DNA of 64,000 nucleotides from DASQMT01 sp963827335 (GCA_963827335.1 CAWHAP010000015.1:620001-684000), one strand, 5' to 3'. Positions 15,554 to 23,883 are shown, numbered from the stretch's first letter. Translations and numbers: made by a program. Notes: generated from the sequence alone by a model not told the origin.

Positions 15554-16024
15554 CTACGCCGCCGCCAGCTCGCCGAGCGCCTTGAGGACCTCGTCGTCGT
15601 GCGTCTTGGGCGACGCCTTCGGGATCACGTGGGCGACCGTGCCGTCGGGGTCGATGATGAACGTGGAGCGCATGGCGCCCCAGTAGGTCTTGCCGTACAT
15701 CGACTTCTCGGCCCACACGCCGTAGGTGTCGCAGACCGCGTGGTCCTCGTCGGCGAGCAGGCAGAAGTTCAGCGACAGCTTGTCGGCGAACTTCTTCACC
15801 GCCTTCACCGGATCGGGCGAGACGCCGAGCACGATCGCGCCGGCGGCGTCGTAGCCGGCGCGGTGGTCGCGGATCCCGCACGCCTGGGTGGTGCATCCCG
15901 GCGTGTCGGCCTTGGGATAAAAAAACAGTACGACCGGTTTGCCGCGGAAGTCCGAGAGCGAGACGGGGTCGCCCTCCTGGTCGGGGAGCGTGAAGTCGGG
16001 AGCCTGCTGACCTTGCGCTATCAC
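15554..16024 (-). CDS. bcp: peroxiredoxin Bcp/PrxQ
   Basis: Thiol peroxidase of 156 residues reducing hydroperoxides with thioredoxin. The AhpC/TSA fold carries DTPGCTTQACG, giving peroxidatic Cys44 and resolving Cys49, the atypical 2-Cys PrxQ spacing. The GTG at 16024 is preceded by AAAGGACG as Shine-Dalgarno and by a TACAGT hexamer about 34 bases upstream, so this message has a leader. The codons for FFY create a run of seven T in an otherwise GC-biased gene. Upstream lies a decayed MBL gene. Confidence 0.93.
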   Translation of the reverse strand: MIAQGQQAPDFTLPDQEGDPVSLSDFRGKPVVLFFYPKADTPGCTTQACGIRDHRAGYDAAGAIVLGVSPDPVKAVKKFADKLSLNFCLLADEDHAVCDTYGVWAEKSMYGKTYWGAMRSTFIIDPDGTVAHVIPKASPKTHDDEVLKALGELAAA

Positions 16025-16164
16025 GGTCGTCCTTTCGATCGCCTGCCGGTGACGTCGACTGTACGAGGGCCGGTTCCGTCCGCGACCACCACGAGCGCCT
16101 CGCAGTGCGGCCCCTGCGACGCGCCGTCGATGAGGAGCTCGGCGGTCATCAGCCGTCGCCGGTC

Positions 16165-16425
16165 GTCGGCCAGATCGGGCGCGCGCGCCGGCCTCGGGGA
16201 CGGCGAGGCGCGCGCCATGCTCGAGCAGGCGCGGCGTCCCCCAGCACTGGTCGCGATGGTGGTGCGTCTGCAGCACCCACTCGACGCGCGCGATCCCGAG
16301 CGCCCGCAGGCGATCGAGCACGGCGCCCGACCCCGGAACGATGACGAGCGCGGCGTCGCCGTCCACCACCACGTAGGCGTTGCAGGTGCCGGCGGCGAGT
16401 ACAGGTGCTCCGGGATGCGGGTGAG
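16165..16425 (-). pseudogene. remnant of an MBL-fold hydrolase gene
   Basis: On the minus strand one frame reads RIPEHLYSPPA; it continues after a frameshift near 16385-16400 as GTCNAYVVVDGDAALVIVPG in another frame. This is a typical beta-lactamase-fold N-terminus. Further on, VLQTHHHRDQCWG matches the HxHxD metal motif, then homology fades after LAVPEAGA. No intact start-to-stop frame covers it and the C-terminal half is missing. I read it as a degraded, truncated gene between bcp and the GntR regulator; a sequencing error would not explain the missing half. Confidence 0.6.
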
Positions 16426-16475
16426 GTCAGCTGACGTGCCCGCTCCGGCCATGGACTGGCGCATGCCAGGCGAAT

Positions 16476-16510
16476 CTGGTACAACCAGTGCTCCCGACTG
16501 GTCCAACCAG
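16476..16510. promoter_or_regulatory. tandem FadR/GntR-type operators
   Basis: Two palindromes, CTGGTACAACCAG (16476-16488) and CTGGTCCAACCAG (16498-16510), are centred 22 bases apart. They fit the TGGTNNNACCA consensus of FadR-type GntR proteins. The first overlaps a possible -10 (TACAAC), and the second touches the GTG of the regulator gene. Autoregulation is the natural reading. Confidence 0.75.
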
Positions 16511-17169
16511 TGCTCCTGTCCGATCGCATCCACACCGGCCTCCGCGCCGACATCCTCTCCGGGGCGCTCGCCCCCGGCGCGGCCGTGCCCTCCGAGCGGC
16601 GGCTCTCCGAGGACCTCGGCGCGAGCCGCCACGCGGTGCGCGAAGCGCTCAAGCGGCTGCAGGAGGCAGGGCTGATCCGGATCAGCCACGGCGGCGCCAC
16701 ACGCGTGCGCGACTGGCGCCGCGAGGGCGGCCTCGACCTCCTGCTCGCCCTCGGCGCGCAGGGCGACGCCCCGCCGGAGCTGGAGCTCGAGCGCGCGGCC
16801 CTGGAGCTGCGCGCCTGCATCGGCGCCGACGCCGCCCGTCGCGCCGCGGAGCGCGCCGGCCCGGCCCAGCGGGCGGAGCTCGTCGCGCGCGCCGAGGCGC
16901 TCGCCGCCGCGGACGAGCCCGAGGCTCGCAACGCCGAGTACGAGCAGCTCTGGGCGACCGTCGTCGACGCCGCGGGCAACGTCGCCTACCGGCTCGCGCT
17001 CAACACCCTCGTCGCCGGCCAGCACGTGCTGGTGCTGGACGCCGGGCGCGTCGCCGCCGAGCTCGACGACCCCACGGCGATCCGCGCCCTCGCCGCCGCG
17101 ATCGCCCAGGGCGAGCCCGCGCGCGCCCGCGCGCTCGCCGCCGAGCTGCTGGAGCGGACCACGGCATGA
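16510..17169 (+). CDS. FadR-type GntR transcriptional regulator
   Basis: 219-residue regulator. The N-terminal winged helix is LRADILSGALAPGAAVPSER through LSEDLGASRHAVREALKRLQ (about 9-50); the C-terminal all-helical effector domain covers about 85-210. Usual FCD metal-binding histidines are not obvious (QLWATVVDAAGN where FH is common), resembling acyl-CoA-binding FadR more than metal-dependent FCD proteins. The GTG at 16510 is the only suitable start and overlaps operator 2. It overlaps the fatty-acid hydroxylase gene by ATGA, so it probably controls lipid modification as well as itself. Confidence 0.87.
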   Translation: MLLSDRIHTGLRADILSGALAPGAAVPSERRLSEDLGASRHAVREALKRLQEAGLIRISHGGATRVRDWRREGGLDLLLALGAQGDAPPELELERAALELRACIGADAARRAAERAGPAQRAELVARAEALAAADEPEARNAEYEQLWATVVDAAGNVAYRLALNTLVAGQHVLVLDAGRVAAELDDPTAIRALAAAIAQGEPARARALAAELLERTTA

Positions 17170-18020
17170 GCGAGGTCCTCTACTACGCCGTCCCGTTCTT
17201 CGTCCTCCTGCTGGCGGTCGAGGCCCTCACCTACCGGCACCTGCAGAGCGACGGCCTGGTCGGCTACGAGCTGCGCGACACGCGCACGAGCCTGCTGATG
17301 GGGATCGGCAACGTGACCGTCAACGTCGTCTGGAAGCTCGCGGTCGTCGCCGTCTACGCGGCGCTCTACGAGCTCACCCCGCTGCGGCTCGATCCGGGCG
17401 ACTGGTGGGTCTGGGTGCTGCTCTTCTTCGCCGACGACCTCGCCTACTACTGGTTCCACCGCGTGAGCCACGAGAGCCGCGTGTTCTGGGCGAGCCACGT
17501 GGTGCACCACTCCTCGCAGCACTACAACCTCTCGACGGCCCTGCGCCAGACCTGGGTGCCGATGACGTACTTCCCGTTCTGGCTGCCGCTGCCGCTGCTC
17601 GGCTTCCCGCCGTGGACCGTGCTGCTGGCGCAGAGCTGGAGCCTGATCTACCAGTTCGGCCTGCACACCGAGCGGATCGGGCGCTTCCCGCGCTGGGTGG
17701 AGGCGGTGTTCAACACGCCGTCGCACCACCGCGTCCACCATGGCGCCAACGAGCAGTACCTCGACCGCAACTACGGCGGCATCCTCGTGATCTGGGACCG
17801 CCTGTTCCGCTCGTTCGAGCCCGAGGGCGAGCGCGTCCGCTACGGCCTGACGACGAACCTCGAGACGTTCAACCCGGTCCGGGTGGCCTTCCACGAGTAC
17901 ATCGCGCTGTGGCACGACATCCGGGCCACCCGCTCCTGGCGGACCCGCTGGAACCTGCTGGTCCGCGGACCGGGCTACCGGCCGCCTACTTCAGCAGGCG
18001 AGACAGCCGGCGGTCCTTGA
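17166..18020 (+). CDS. fatty acid hydroxylase/sterol desaturase superfamily enzyme
   Basis: 284-residue membrane di-iron enzyme (FA_hydroxylase). Histidine clusters in order: WFHRVSHE, ASHVVHHSSQHYN and TPSHHRVHHG, the eight-His set binding two irons. Four or more helices flank them. It would hydroxylate or desaturate a lipid at the cytoplasmic membrane; the exact substrate is unknown. It is coupled by ATGA to a FadR-type regulator. Its last 35 bases overlap the convergent DNA glycosylase gene, whose stop lies at 17986. Confidence 0.88.
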   Translation: MSEVLYYAVPFFVLLLAVEALTYRHLQSDGLVGYELRDTRTSLLMGIGNVTVNVVWKLAVVAVYAALYELTPLRLDPGDWWVWVLLFFADDLAYYWFHRVSHESRVFWASHVVHHSSQHYNLSTALRQTWVPMTYFPFWLPLPLLGFPPWTVLLAQSWSLIYQFGLHTERIGRFPRWVEAVFNTPSHHRVHHGANEQYLDRNYGGILVIWDRLFRSFEPEGERVRYGLTTNLETFNPVRVAFHEYIALWHDIRATRSWRTRWNLLVRGPGYRPPTSAGETAGGP

Positions 18021-18831
18021 GCACGCGCCCGTCGGTCTGGTCCGTCGGGCAGTAGCTCATCACGTAGTCCTCGTAGAAGACCGCCTCGAGGACCGTCCCG
18101 CACTGCGGGCACGGCTTGCCCTGGTGGGCGTGGACGCGCGTCGGCTTCGGGAACTTCTCGGGCAGCGGGAGGTCGACCTGCTCCTCGTAGACGGCGATCA
18201 CGCGGCCGAGCTCGGAGGCCATCGCGGCGCGGAGCGCCTCGGCCTCGTCGTCCGACAGGTCGTCGCCGCGCTTGAACGGCGAGAGCCGGGCCACGTTGAG
18301 GATCTCGTCGACCCACGTGCGCCCGATCCCGGTGATCACCTGCTGGTCGCGCAGCAGCGAGTGCAGCGGGCGGTTGGACGCGAGCAGCTCGCGCAGCGGC
18401 GGCGGCTCGGGCCACGCCTCCGGCCCGAGCGAGGCCATCGACTCGTCGGCCGCCTCCTCGCCCGCGCGCAGGACCTTGACCCACGCGGCCTGCTTGGACC
18501 CGAACTCGCGCATGCGCAGCTCGCGGTCCCCGGGCAACCGCAGGAGCAGCCGCGACGTGCGGTCGCGCAAGCCGGCCCGCTTCGGGTGCAGCTGCAGCCG
18601 TCCCGCCGACATCAGGTGCAGCAGCACGACGAGGTCCTCGTCGAGGTCGAGCATCAGCAGCTTGCCGCGCCGCCGGACGCCGGTGAACGTCCGGCCCTCC
18701 AGCGCGTGCAGCGGCGGGTCGAACGTCTTGAGCGCGTTGATGCCCGGCGCCAGCGCCGACTCGATGGTCTCGCCCGGGAGGACGCCGCCGAGGCGGCGGG
18801 CGACGATCTCCATCTCGGGCAGCTCGGGCAT
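17986..18831 (-). CDS. Fpg/Nei-family DNA glycosylase with altered zinc finger
   Basis: 281-residue base-excision repair enzyme removing oxidised bases and nicking the abasic site. The mature N-terminus PELPEME supplies the catalytic Pro2 and Glu3, and the helix-two-turn-helix GIGRTWVDEILNVARL is present. The zinc finger reads CPQC, then 16 residues, then CPTD, so the fourth ligand is Asp instead of Cys. RVLKDRRLSRLLK forms the C-terminus. The ATG is 7 bases after a minus-strand TAGAGT shared with the divergent peptidase promoter. MutM versus Nei specificity cannot be settled here. Confidence 0.88.
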   Translation of the reverse strand: MPELPEMEIVARRLGGVLPGETIESALAPGINALKTFDPPLHALEGRTFTGVRRRGKLLMLDLDEDLVVLLHLMSAGRLQLHPKRAGLRDRTSRLLLRLPGDRELRMREFGSKQAAWVKVLRAGEEAADESMASLGPEAWPEPPPLRELLASNRPLHSLLRDQQVITGIGRTWVDEILNVARLSPFKRGDDLSDDEAEALRAAMASELGRVIAVYEEQVDLPLPEKFPKPTRVHAHQGKPCPQCGTVLEAVFYEDYVMSYCPTDQTDGRVLKDRRLSRLLK

Positions 18832-18838
18832 CGCCCTC

Positions 18839-18848
18839 ACTCTAGAGT
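18839..18848. promoter_or_regulatory. palindromic bidirectional -10 element
   Basis: ACTCTAGAGT is a perfect ten-base palindrome. It reads TAGAGT on both strands: 7 bases before the glycosylase ATG (18831, minus) and 10 bases before the M20 peptidase ATG (18859, plus). Both start sites would depend on the same central TA. Confidence 0.6.
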
Positions 18849-18858
18849 CAACCGCCGC

Positions 18859-19989
18859 ATGGACACCTGGGTGCAACGGGAGGCGCGGGACATCGCCCGG
18901 CGCGCGCCGCGCGAGCTGGAGGCGCTCGTCGGCGTGTCCTCGCCGTCGGGCGACGTGCCCGGCGCCGACGAGTGCGCCGCCATCTGCGCGACGCTCCTGC
19001 CGCCGGAGGCGATCGTCGAGCGCCCGCCGTGCTCCTCCCCCGGCCACGCGCCGGACCTGCTCGCGCGGCTCACGGGCACGGGGACGCGGCGGATCCTGCT
19101 GCTCGGCCACGTCGACACCGTCGTCGCCCACCCGCATCACAAGCCGCTGCGCCGGGACGGCGACCACCTCGTCGGCTCGGGCTCGATCGACATGAAGGGC
19201 GGCGTCGTGCTCGCGCTCGGCGCCCTGCGCGCGCTGGCGGGCCGGCCGGCCGACTACGCAGAGGCGGCGCTCCTGCTCGTGTGCGACGAGGAGTGGCGCA
19301 CCGCGCCGTTCGGCCATGTCGAGCGCTTCGCCGGGTGGGACGCGTGCCTGTGCTTCGAGGCCGGCGAGCTCACGCCCGACGGACAGGAGGGGGTCGTGGT
19401 GCGGCGCAAGGCCGCGGGCACGATCAAGGTCCGGGCCAAGGGCCGCGCGGCGCACTCGGGCTCGGCGCCCGACCGCGGGCGCAACGCGCTGCTCGCGCTC
19501 GCCGCCGCCGCGCAGGCGGTCGCCGCCTGCCACGACCCGGGGGGCCCCCAGCGGCTCACGGCCGTGCCGACCGTGCTGCACGCCGGCGACGCGTTCAACG
19601 TGGTGCCCGGCCGCGGCGAGCTGACCTGCGACCTGCGCGCGGACACGGATGCAGCGATCATCGGCGTCCTCGAGCTGATCCCGCGCGACGTGGGCGGCGT
19701 GACGCTCGAGCCGGAGCTGATGCGGCTGTGGCCGGGGATGCACTCCGAGGCCGCCACGGTGCCGCTCCTGCAGCGGGCCGGCGCCGCGCTCGGCCGGCCC
19801 GTCGCCGGCGTGCACCGCGGCGGCGCGAGCGACGCGAGCCACCTCGCCGCCGGCATCCCGCTCACCGTCGACGGGCTCGGGCCGCGCGGCGGCAAGGCGC
19901 ACAACCCGGGCGAGTTCGTGCTCGAGGCGTCGCTTGCGAGCCGCGCGGAGGTCGCGCTCGCCGTGATCGACGCCGCGCTGGCGGGCTAG
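18859..19989 (+). CDS. M20-family metallopeptidase (CPG2-like)
   Basis: 376-residue zinc amidohydrolase. Ligands and catalytic residues are visible: GHVDTVV (His84, catalytic Asp86), GSIDMKGG (bridging Asp111), CDEEW (catalytic Glu144, Glu145) and CFEAGE (Glu167). A dimerisation domain covers about 185-295 (RAAHSGSAPDRGRNALLALA). It would cleave glutamyl or acyl-amino-acid bonds; no signal peptide is present. Its TAG shares CTAG with the convergent sixA stop. Confidence 0.88.
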   Translation: MDTWVQREARDIARRAPRELEALVGVSSPSGDVPGADECAAICATLLPPEAIVERPPCSSPGHAPDLLARLTGTGTRRILLLGHVDTVVAHPHHKPLRRDGDHLVGSGSIDMKGGVVLALGALRALAGRPADYAEAALLLVCDEEWRTAPFGHVERFAGWDACLCFEAGELTPDGQEGVVVRRKAAGTIKVRAKGRAAHSGSAPDRGRNALLALAAAAQAVAACHDPGGPQRLTAVPTVLHAGDAFNVVPGRGELTCDLRADTDAAIIGVLELIPRDVGGVTLEPELMRLWPGMHSEAATVPLLQRAGAALGRPVAGVHRGGASDASHLAAGIPLTVDGLGPRGGKAHNPGEFVLEASLASRAEVALAVIDAALAG

Positions 19990-20471
19990 CCGCCGCTCAG
20001 CGCGATCGTCTCGAGCTCACGCGGGCGCAGCATCACGAGCAGCTCGCCGCGCACGCCGCCGGTCACGCGGAGCGCCGCCGCCCCGCCCTTCTTGAAGTCC
20101 ACCCGGCCGCCGCACAGGTCGAGCACGACCTGCTCGAACGACGGGTTGTGGCCGACGATCATCACGCGCGCGCCCTGCTCGTGCATGGCCAGGAGCTCGC
20201 GGACAACGTCGAGGTCGAACCCCTTGCCGACGTCGTCGTGCAGGGCCGGCTCGACGCCGAGCGCCTCGCAGGCCAGCTCCGCCGTCTCCCGCGCGCGCAC
20301 GAGCGGGCTGGAGTAGCAGGCGTCGAGCTCGACGCCGAGCCGCGCGAGCGCCGCCCCGGCCGCCACCGACTGCCGCTGCCCGCGGGCGGTCAGCTCGCGC
20401 TCGAAGTCGTCCTTGGACTCGTGCGGCACGGCCTCGCCGTGGCGGAGGAGCCAGAGCTGCTGGTGCGCCAT
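19986..20471 (-). CDS. sixA: SixA-type phosphohistidine phosphatase
   Basis: 161-residue histidine phosphatase. The catalytic LLRHGEA (about residues 8-14), YSSPLVRARETAE and VGHNPSFEQ motifs are all present and spaced as in SixA, which dephosphorylates phosphohistidine on phosphorelay proteins such as HPt domains or NPr. Actual target unknown. ATG at 20471 is 7 bases after a minus-strand TAGGCT, so leaderless. It lies directly downstream of a two-component pair on the same strand, although a separate promoter is visible. Confidence 0.88.
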   Translation of the reverse strand: MAHQQLWLLRHGEAVPHESKDDFERELTARGQRQSVAAGAALARLGVELDACYSSPLVRARETAELACEALGVEPALHDDVGKGFDLDVVRELLAMHEQGARVMIVGHNPSFEQVVLDLCGGRVDFKKGGAAALRVTGGVRGELLVMLRPRELETIALSGG

Positions 20472-20478
20472 CGCGGGG

Positions 20479-20484
20479 AGCCTA
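20479..20484 (-). promoter_or_regulatory. -10 hexamer for sixA
   Basis: Minus-strand TAGGCT, 7 bases before the sixA ATG. It is the most frequent hexamer version in this window, also used by the genes starting at 6316, 8484, 9622, 43764 and 57895. Confidence 0.5.
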
Positions 20485-20525
20485 GCTCCGCCCGGAGTTG
20501 TTAACGCCGCGGGTCCGGCGTCGCC

Positions 20526-21575
20526 CTACCGGCTCGCCGGGAGCGAGAACCGCACGCGCGTGCCGGACGTCGCATCCTCGAGCCAGATCCGCCCGCCGTG
20601 GGCCTCGACGATCGCCCGCGAGATGGCCAGGCCGAGGCCGGCCCCGTTGCTCGGACGGGCCGCCTCGGCGCCGCCGCGGAAGAACGGCTCGAAGACGCGG
20701 TCGCGGTCGGCGCCGGCGATGCCCGCGCCGGAGTCGGCGACCTCGATCTCGACGTCGTCGCCCGCCGGCTCGGCGCGCACGACGACCGAGCCGTCGGCCG
20801 GCGTGTGGCGGATCGCGTTCTGGATCAGGTTGAAGAGCACCCGCTGCAGCTTCTCCGGGTCGCCCTGCGCGGGGCGCAGGCCCGGCGGCAGCTCGGCGCG
20901 GACGTGGACGCGCCGCGCGTCGGCCTGCACCTGCATCGCCTCGACCGTCTCGCCGACGAGCTCGTCGAGCGGCACCTGCTCGAGGCTCCAGGCGATCTCG
21001 CCCGCCTCGAGCCGCGACAGCTCGAAGAGGTCGTCGATCAGCGCCGACATCGCGTCCAGGTGGATGCTCATCTGCCCGAGGTACGCGCGCCGCGTCGCCT
21101 CGTCGACGACGTCGTCGGCGATCGCGTCCGTGAGCAGCCGCAGCGACGTGATCGGCGTGCGCAGATCGTGCGAGACGGCGGCGACGAGCTCGCGCCGCAT
21201 CCGCTCGGCGTCGTCCATCACCCCGCCCCCCATGAGCTGCACGGCACGCAGGGCGACGACGACGGCGAACGCCGTGATCACGCCGACCACCAGCGCGTCG
21301 TGGGCGGACACGAACATGAGGGCGACGCCCGCGGTCATCGCGACCACGAGCTGGCCGACGGCGATGGCGATCCCCATGGCGAGCTGCCGCCGCGGCGGGC
21401 CGAGCCGGCGCCGGCGGGCCCGGGCGACGTGGGCCAGGCCGAGCGCGGGAGCGCCGAGGGCCACGAGCAGCGCGGCGGTGAGGACCCCGTCGCGCAGGCC
21501 GTAGACCGCGGTGATGACCGCGCCGGCCGCCAGCGCCGCGCCGAGTCCGACGAGCGCCGAGCGCAGCGGGCTCAC
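20526..21575 (-). CDS. sensor histidine kinase (HisKA-type), partner of OmpR regulator
   Basis: 349-residue membrane kinase. Four hydrophobic segments (about 7-27, 30-50, 66-88 and 94-112) form a compact membrane sensor with no periplasmic domain. HisKA has AAVSHDLRTPITSL with His136. The catalytic domain shows NLIQNAIRHTPADG, VADSGAGI, FEPFFRG and GAGLGLAIS. The GTG at 21575 overlaps the regulator stop (GTGA), fixing the start. The membrane-embedded sensor suggests detection of lipid or envelope state; no target can be read from the sequence. Confidence 0.88.
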   Translation of the reverse strand: MSPLRSALVGLGAALAAGAVITAVYGLRDGVLTAALLVALGAPALGLAHVARARRRRLGPPRRQLAMGIAIAVGQLVVAMTAGVALMFVSAHDALVVGVITAFAVVVALRAVQLMGGGVMDDAERMRRELVAAVSHDLRTPITSLRLLTDAIADDVVDEATRRAYLGQMSIHLDAMSALIDDLFELSRLEAGEIAWSLEQVPLDELVGETVEAMQVQADARRVHVRAELPPGLRPAQGDPEKLQRVLFNLIQNAIRHTPADGSVVVRAEPAGDDVEIEVADSGAGIAGADRDRVFEPFFRGGAEAARPSNGAGLGLAISRAIVEAHGGRIWLEDATSGTRVRFSLPASR

Positions 21576-22276
21576 GGCTGGAACCGGTAGCCGACACCCC
21601 AGACGGTCTGCACGTGGCGCGGGCGCGCGGGGTCCTGCTCGATCTTGGCGCGCAGGCGGCGCACGTGCACGGTGACCGTGGACGTGTCGGAGTAGAAGGT
21701 GTACTGCCAGACGGCGTCCATCAGCTGGTTGCGCGTGAACGCCTGGCCCGGGTGGCGGGCGAGGAAGAGCAGCAGGTCGAACTCCCGGTGGGTGAGCATG
21801 ACCTCCTCGCCGGCCACGAACACGCGCCGCGCGGCCGGGTCGATGGTCACGTCGCCGTGGACGATCGGCGGCGCCTTGTCCGGCGCGGGGTCGACGCGGC
21901 GCAGCACGGCGTCGACGCGGGCGACCAGCTCGGCGGGCGAGAACGGCTTGACCACGTAGTCGTCGGCGCCCTGGCGCAGCCCGATCACGCGGTCGGACTC
22001 CTCGCCCTTGGCCGTGAGCAGGATCACCGCGACGCGCTCGCGCGGCCCCCCGTCGCCCAGCTCGCGCAGCCGGCGCATGACCTCGAGCCCGTCGAGCCCC
22101 GGCAGCATCAGGTCGAGCACGACGAGGTCGGGCCGCTGCTCGCCGGCCAGCTCGATGGCGCGCGGCCCGTCCCCGGCGACGCGCGTCTCGTAGCCCGCGC
22201 GCTCGAGGTAGCGCGAGACGACCTCGGCGATCGTCGGCTCGTCGTCGACGACGAGCACGGAGCCACGGCTGGACAT
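21572..22276 (-). CDS. OmpR/PhoB-family response regulator
   Basis: 234-residue regulator. Receiver domain 1-125 with DD at 11-12, phospho-acceptor Asp55 in VVLDLMLPG, and DDYVVKPFSP with the conserved Lys. The winged-helix output domain (about 135-234) includes LTHREFDLLLFLARHPGQ and RAKIEQDPARPRHVQTVWGV. The ATG at 22276 follows a CACAAT hexamer by 6 bases. Coupled to its kinase by GTGA overlap. Confidence 0.92.
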   Translation of the reverse strand: MSSRGSVLVVDDEPTIAEVVSRYLERAGYETRVAGDGPRAIELAGEQRPDLVVLDLMLPGLDGLEVMRRLRELGDGGPRERVAVILLTAKGEESDRVIGLRQGADDYVVKPFSPAELVARVDAVLRRVDPAPDKAPPIVHGDVTIDPAARRVFVAGEEVMLTHREFDLLLFLARHPGQAFTRNQLMDAVWQYTFYSDTSTVTVHVRRLRAKIEQDPARPRHVQTVWGVGYRFQP

Positions 22277-22325
22277 GCTCGCATTGTGGGCGCCGCCGGA
22301 GACGCCCACAAGCAGAGTTCAGCAA

Positions 22326-22440
22326 GGCGTAAGCCGGTCTCGACCCGACCGAGGCGAAGCCGGTGGCGAGGCCACCGGCCGAGACAGAATGTCCGGCGTG
22401 CCAATCAGGACGCGGTCCGGATGACCCGCGGAGCGCTCTA
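22326..22440 (+). repeat. C-family intergenic repeat, copy 1
   Basis: About 110-base element. Its core GCCGGTGGCGAGGCCACCGG plus C is a perfect 9-base hairpin with GAG loop. It continues with GAGACAGAATGTCCGGCGTG and CGCGGTCCGGATGACCCGCG. The right end runs into the stop codon of the glycosidase gene. Closely matches 24749-24862. Confidence 0.82.
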
Positions 22441-23817
22441 ATACGGACGGATCGGAGGGCCGGTGATGACCGCGCCGTCCGGGCGCCGCCAGCGCACGCG
22501 GTAGCGCTGCTTGGCGCGATGGTCGGCGCGGAAGCCGTAGACGCCGGCCGTGGTCAGCGCGGTCAGGCGCTTCCAGCGGCCCTTGCCGATCCGGTGCTGG
22601 ATCGTCACGTCGGTCGGGCCGAGGGTCGGCCGCACCCGCCCCCAGAGCACGTCGCTGGGGCCGTAGCGCGTGACCGCGAGCGGGAGCATGAACGCCGTGT
22701 AGGACGGCTTCTTCCTGCCCTTCGACGTCCGCAGGCCCGTCTCGAACCCGGAGTAGCGCTCGCTCCGCGGCCCGCTGCGCGGCGCGTCGTCCTTCATCAG
22801 GTACTGCGAGAACGCGACGACCCGTGGGTTCGCGTAGGCCATCCGCTCGGCGATCGCGGTGTACTCGGCCTGGCGCGCGAGCGACACGCCCGCGATCGGG
22901 TCCGGCTTGCTCTGGATGCCGAACTCGGTGAGGTAGAGGTCGCGCTTGGACGCGATGGCGCCGGCCTCCGCCGCCTTGTCGAGCGCCTCGGTCAGCCGGC
23001 CGAGCGACCCGATGCTGACCTCGTCGGGATCGGTCGACACGAACGTCGGGCCCGCCTTGCGCGTGTAGGCATGGTGGGCGTATCCGTCGATCCGCAGCCT
23101 CTTGCAGCCCTTGCGCTTGTGGTAGTCCGCGTCGAGGCACAGCGCGCCGCGGAGGAAGCCGAGCGGCGAGACGACGTTCTCGTTGCCGATCGGCGCGGTC
23201 TCGCCGAACAGGACGAGGTCGCGGGCGTTGCCCGGCGAGCCGTGGATCGCGCCCTCGCCGGCGACGTAGAGCCTGCGGTAGAGCCGCGGCGTGTGGGGCT
23301 TGCCGCCCTTGTACTGCGGGCCGAGGAAGCTCGGGTGGTTCGGCTCGTTCCAGATCGACCACAGGTTCACCTGGCCGGTGTAGCGCGTGGCCACGGCGCG
23401 GGCCCAGCGGCCGAACAGGCGCGCGCTCGGGTCGGCCGTGCTGCCGCGCTTGCGCGCCGTCGCCCAGGTCGGCACGGGCCCGGTGAGCGTCATCTGCAGC
23501 TGCATCCCCCGGTTCTGGACCGAGGCGACGAGCCGGTCGAGCCGGTCCCAGGTGCTCGCGGGATAGGCGTTCGAGTTGCTCGTGTCGAAGGACGGCACGG
23601 ACTTCGAGCGGGGGGACGCCGTGAACTGGCGCCAGTACACGAGCGCGCGGACGCGGGTGACGCCGAAGGCCTGGATCTCGTCGAGCGTGGACTCGCGGTA
23701 GCGCTCGTCGAGCAGCGCGCCCGGCGCCTCGAAGGTCATGACCTGATCGCTGTCGGCCCGCGCCGCGGCCGGCGCGAGCAGCAGGAGGAGCAGGGCGAGA
23801 AGTAGGGGTCGGCGCAT
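22438..23817 (-). CDS. secreted clan GH-A glycoside hydrolase-like protein
   Basis: 459 residues with an N-terminal signal peptide (MRRPLLLALLLLLLAPAAAR, cleavage near ARA-D). The TIM-barrel hallmarks of clan GH-A are present: acid/base in SIWNEPNHP (Glu158) and nucleophile candidate in YLTEFGIQS (Glu298). The closest look is GH39/GH5-like 'cellulase' proteins of actinobacteria; the substrate cannot be stated. A C-terminal beta-rich segment (about 390-459) may bind carbohydrate. A TTG at 23829 is an alternative start. Downstream lies a C-family repeat touching the stop. Confidence 0.8.
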   Translation of the reverse strand: MRRPLLLALLLLLLAPAAARADSDQVMTFEAPGALLDERYRESTLDEIQAFGVTRVRALVYWRQFTASPRSKSVPSFDTSNSNAYPASTWDRLDRLVASVQNRGMQLQMTLTGPVPTWATARKRGSTADPSARLFGRWARAVATRYTGQVNLWSIWNEPNHPSFLGPQYKGGKPHTPRLYRRLYVAGEGAIHGSPGNARDLVLFGETAPIGNENVVSPLGFLRGALCLDADYHKRKGCKRLRIDGYAHHAYTRKAGPTFVSTDPDEVSIGSLGRLTEALDKAAEAGAIASKRDLYLTEFGIQSKPDPIAGVSLARQAEYTAIAERMAYANPRVVAFSQYLMKDDAPRSGPRSERYSGFETGLRTSKGRKKPSYTAFMLPLAVTRYGPSDVLWGRVRPTLGPTDVTIQHRIGKGRWKRLTALTTAGVYGFRADHRAKQRYRVRWRRPDGAVITGPPIRPY

Positions 23818-23883
23818 CGCGTGTTGCAACCCGGCGCGGCCGGGGCGGTTGCGCGGATTCAGGAACAACTTAGGCGACACGCT

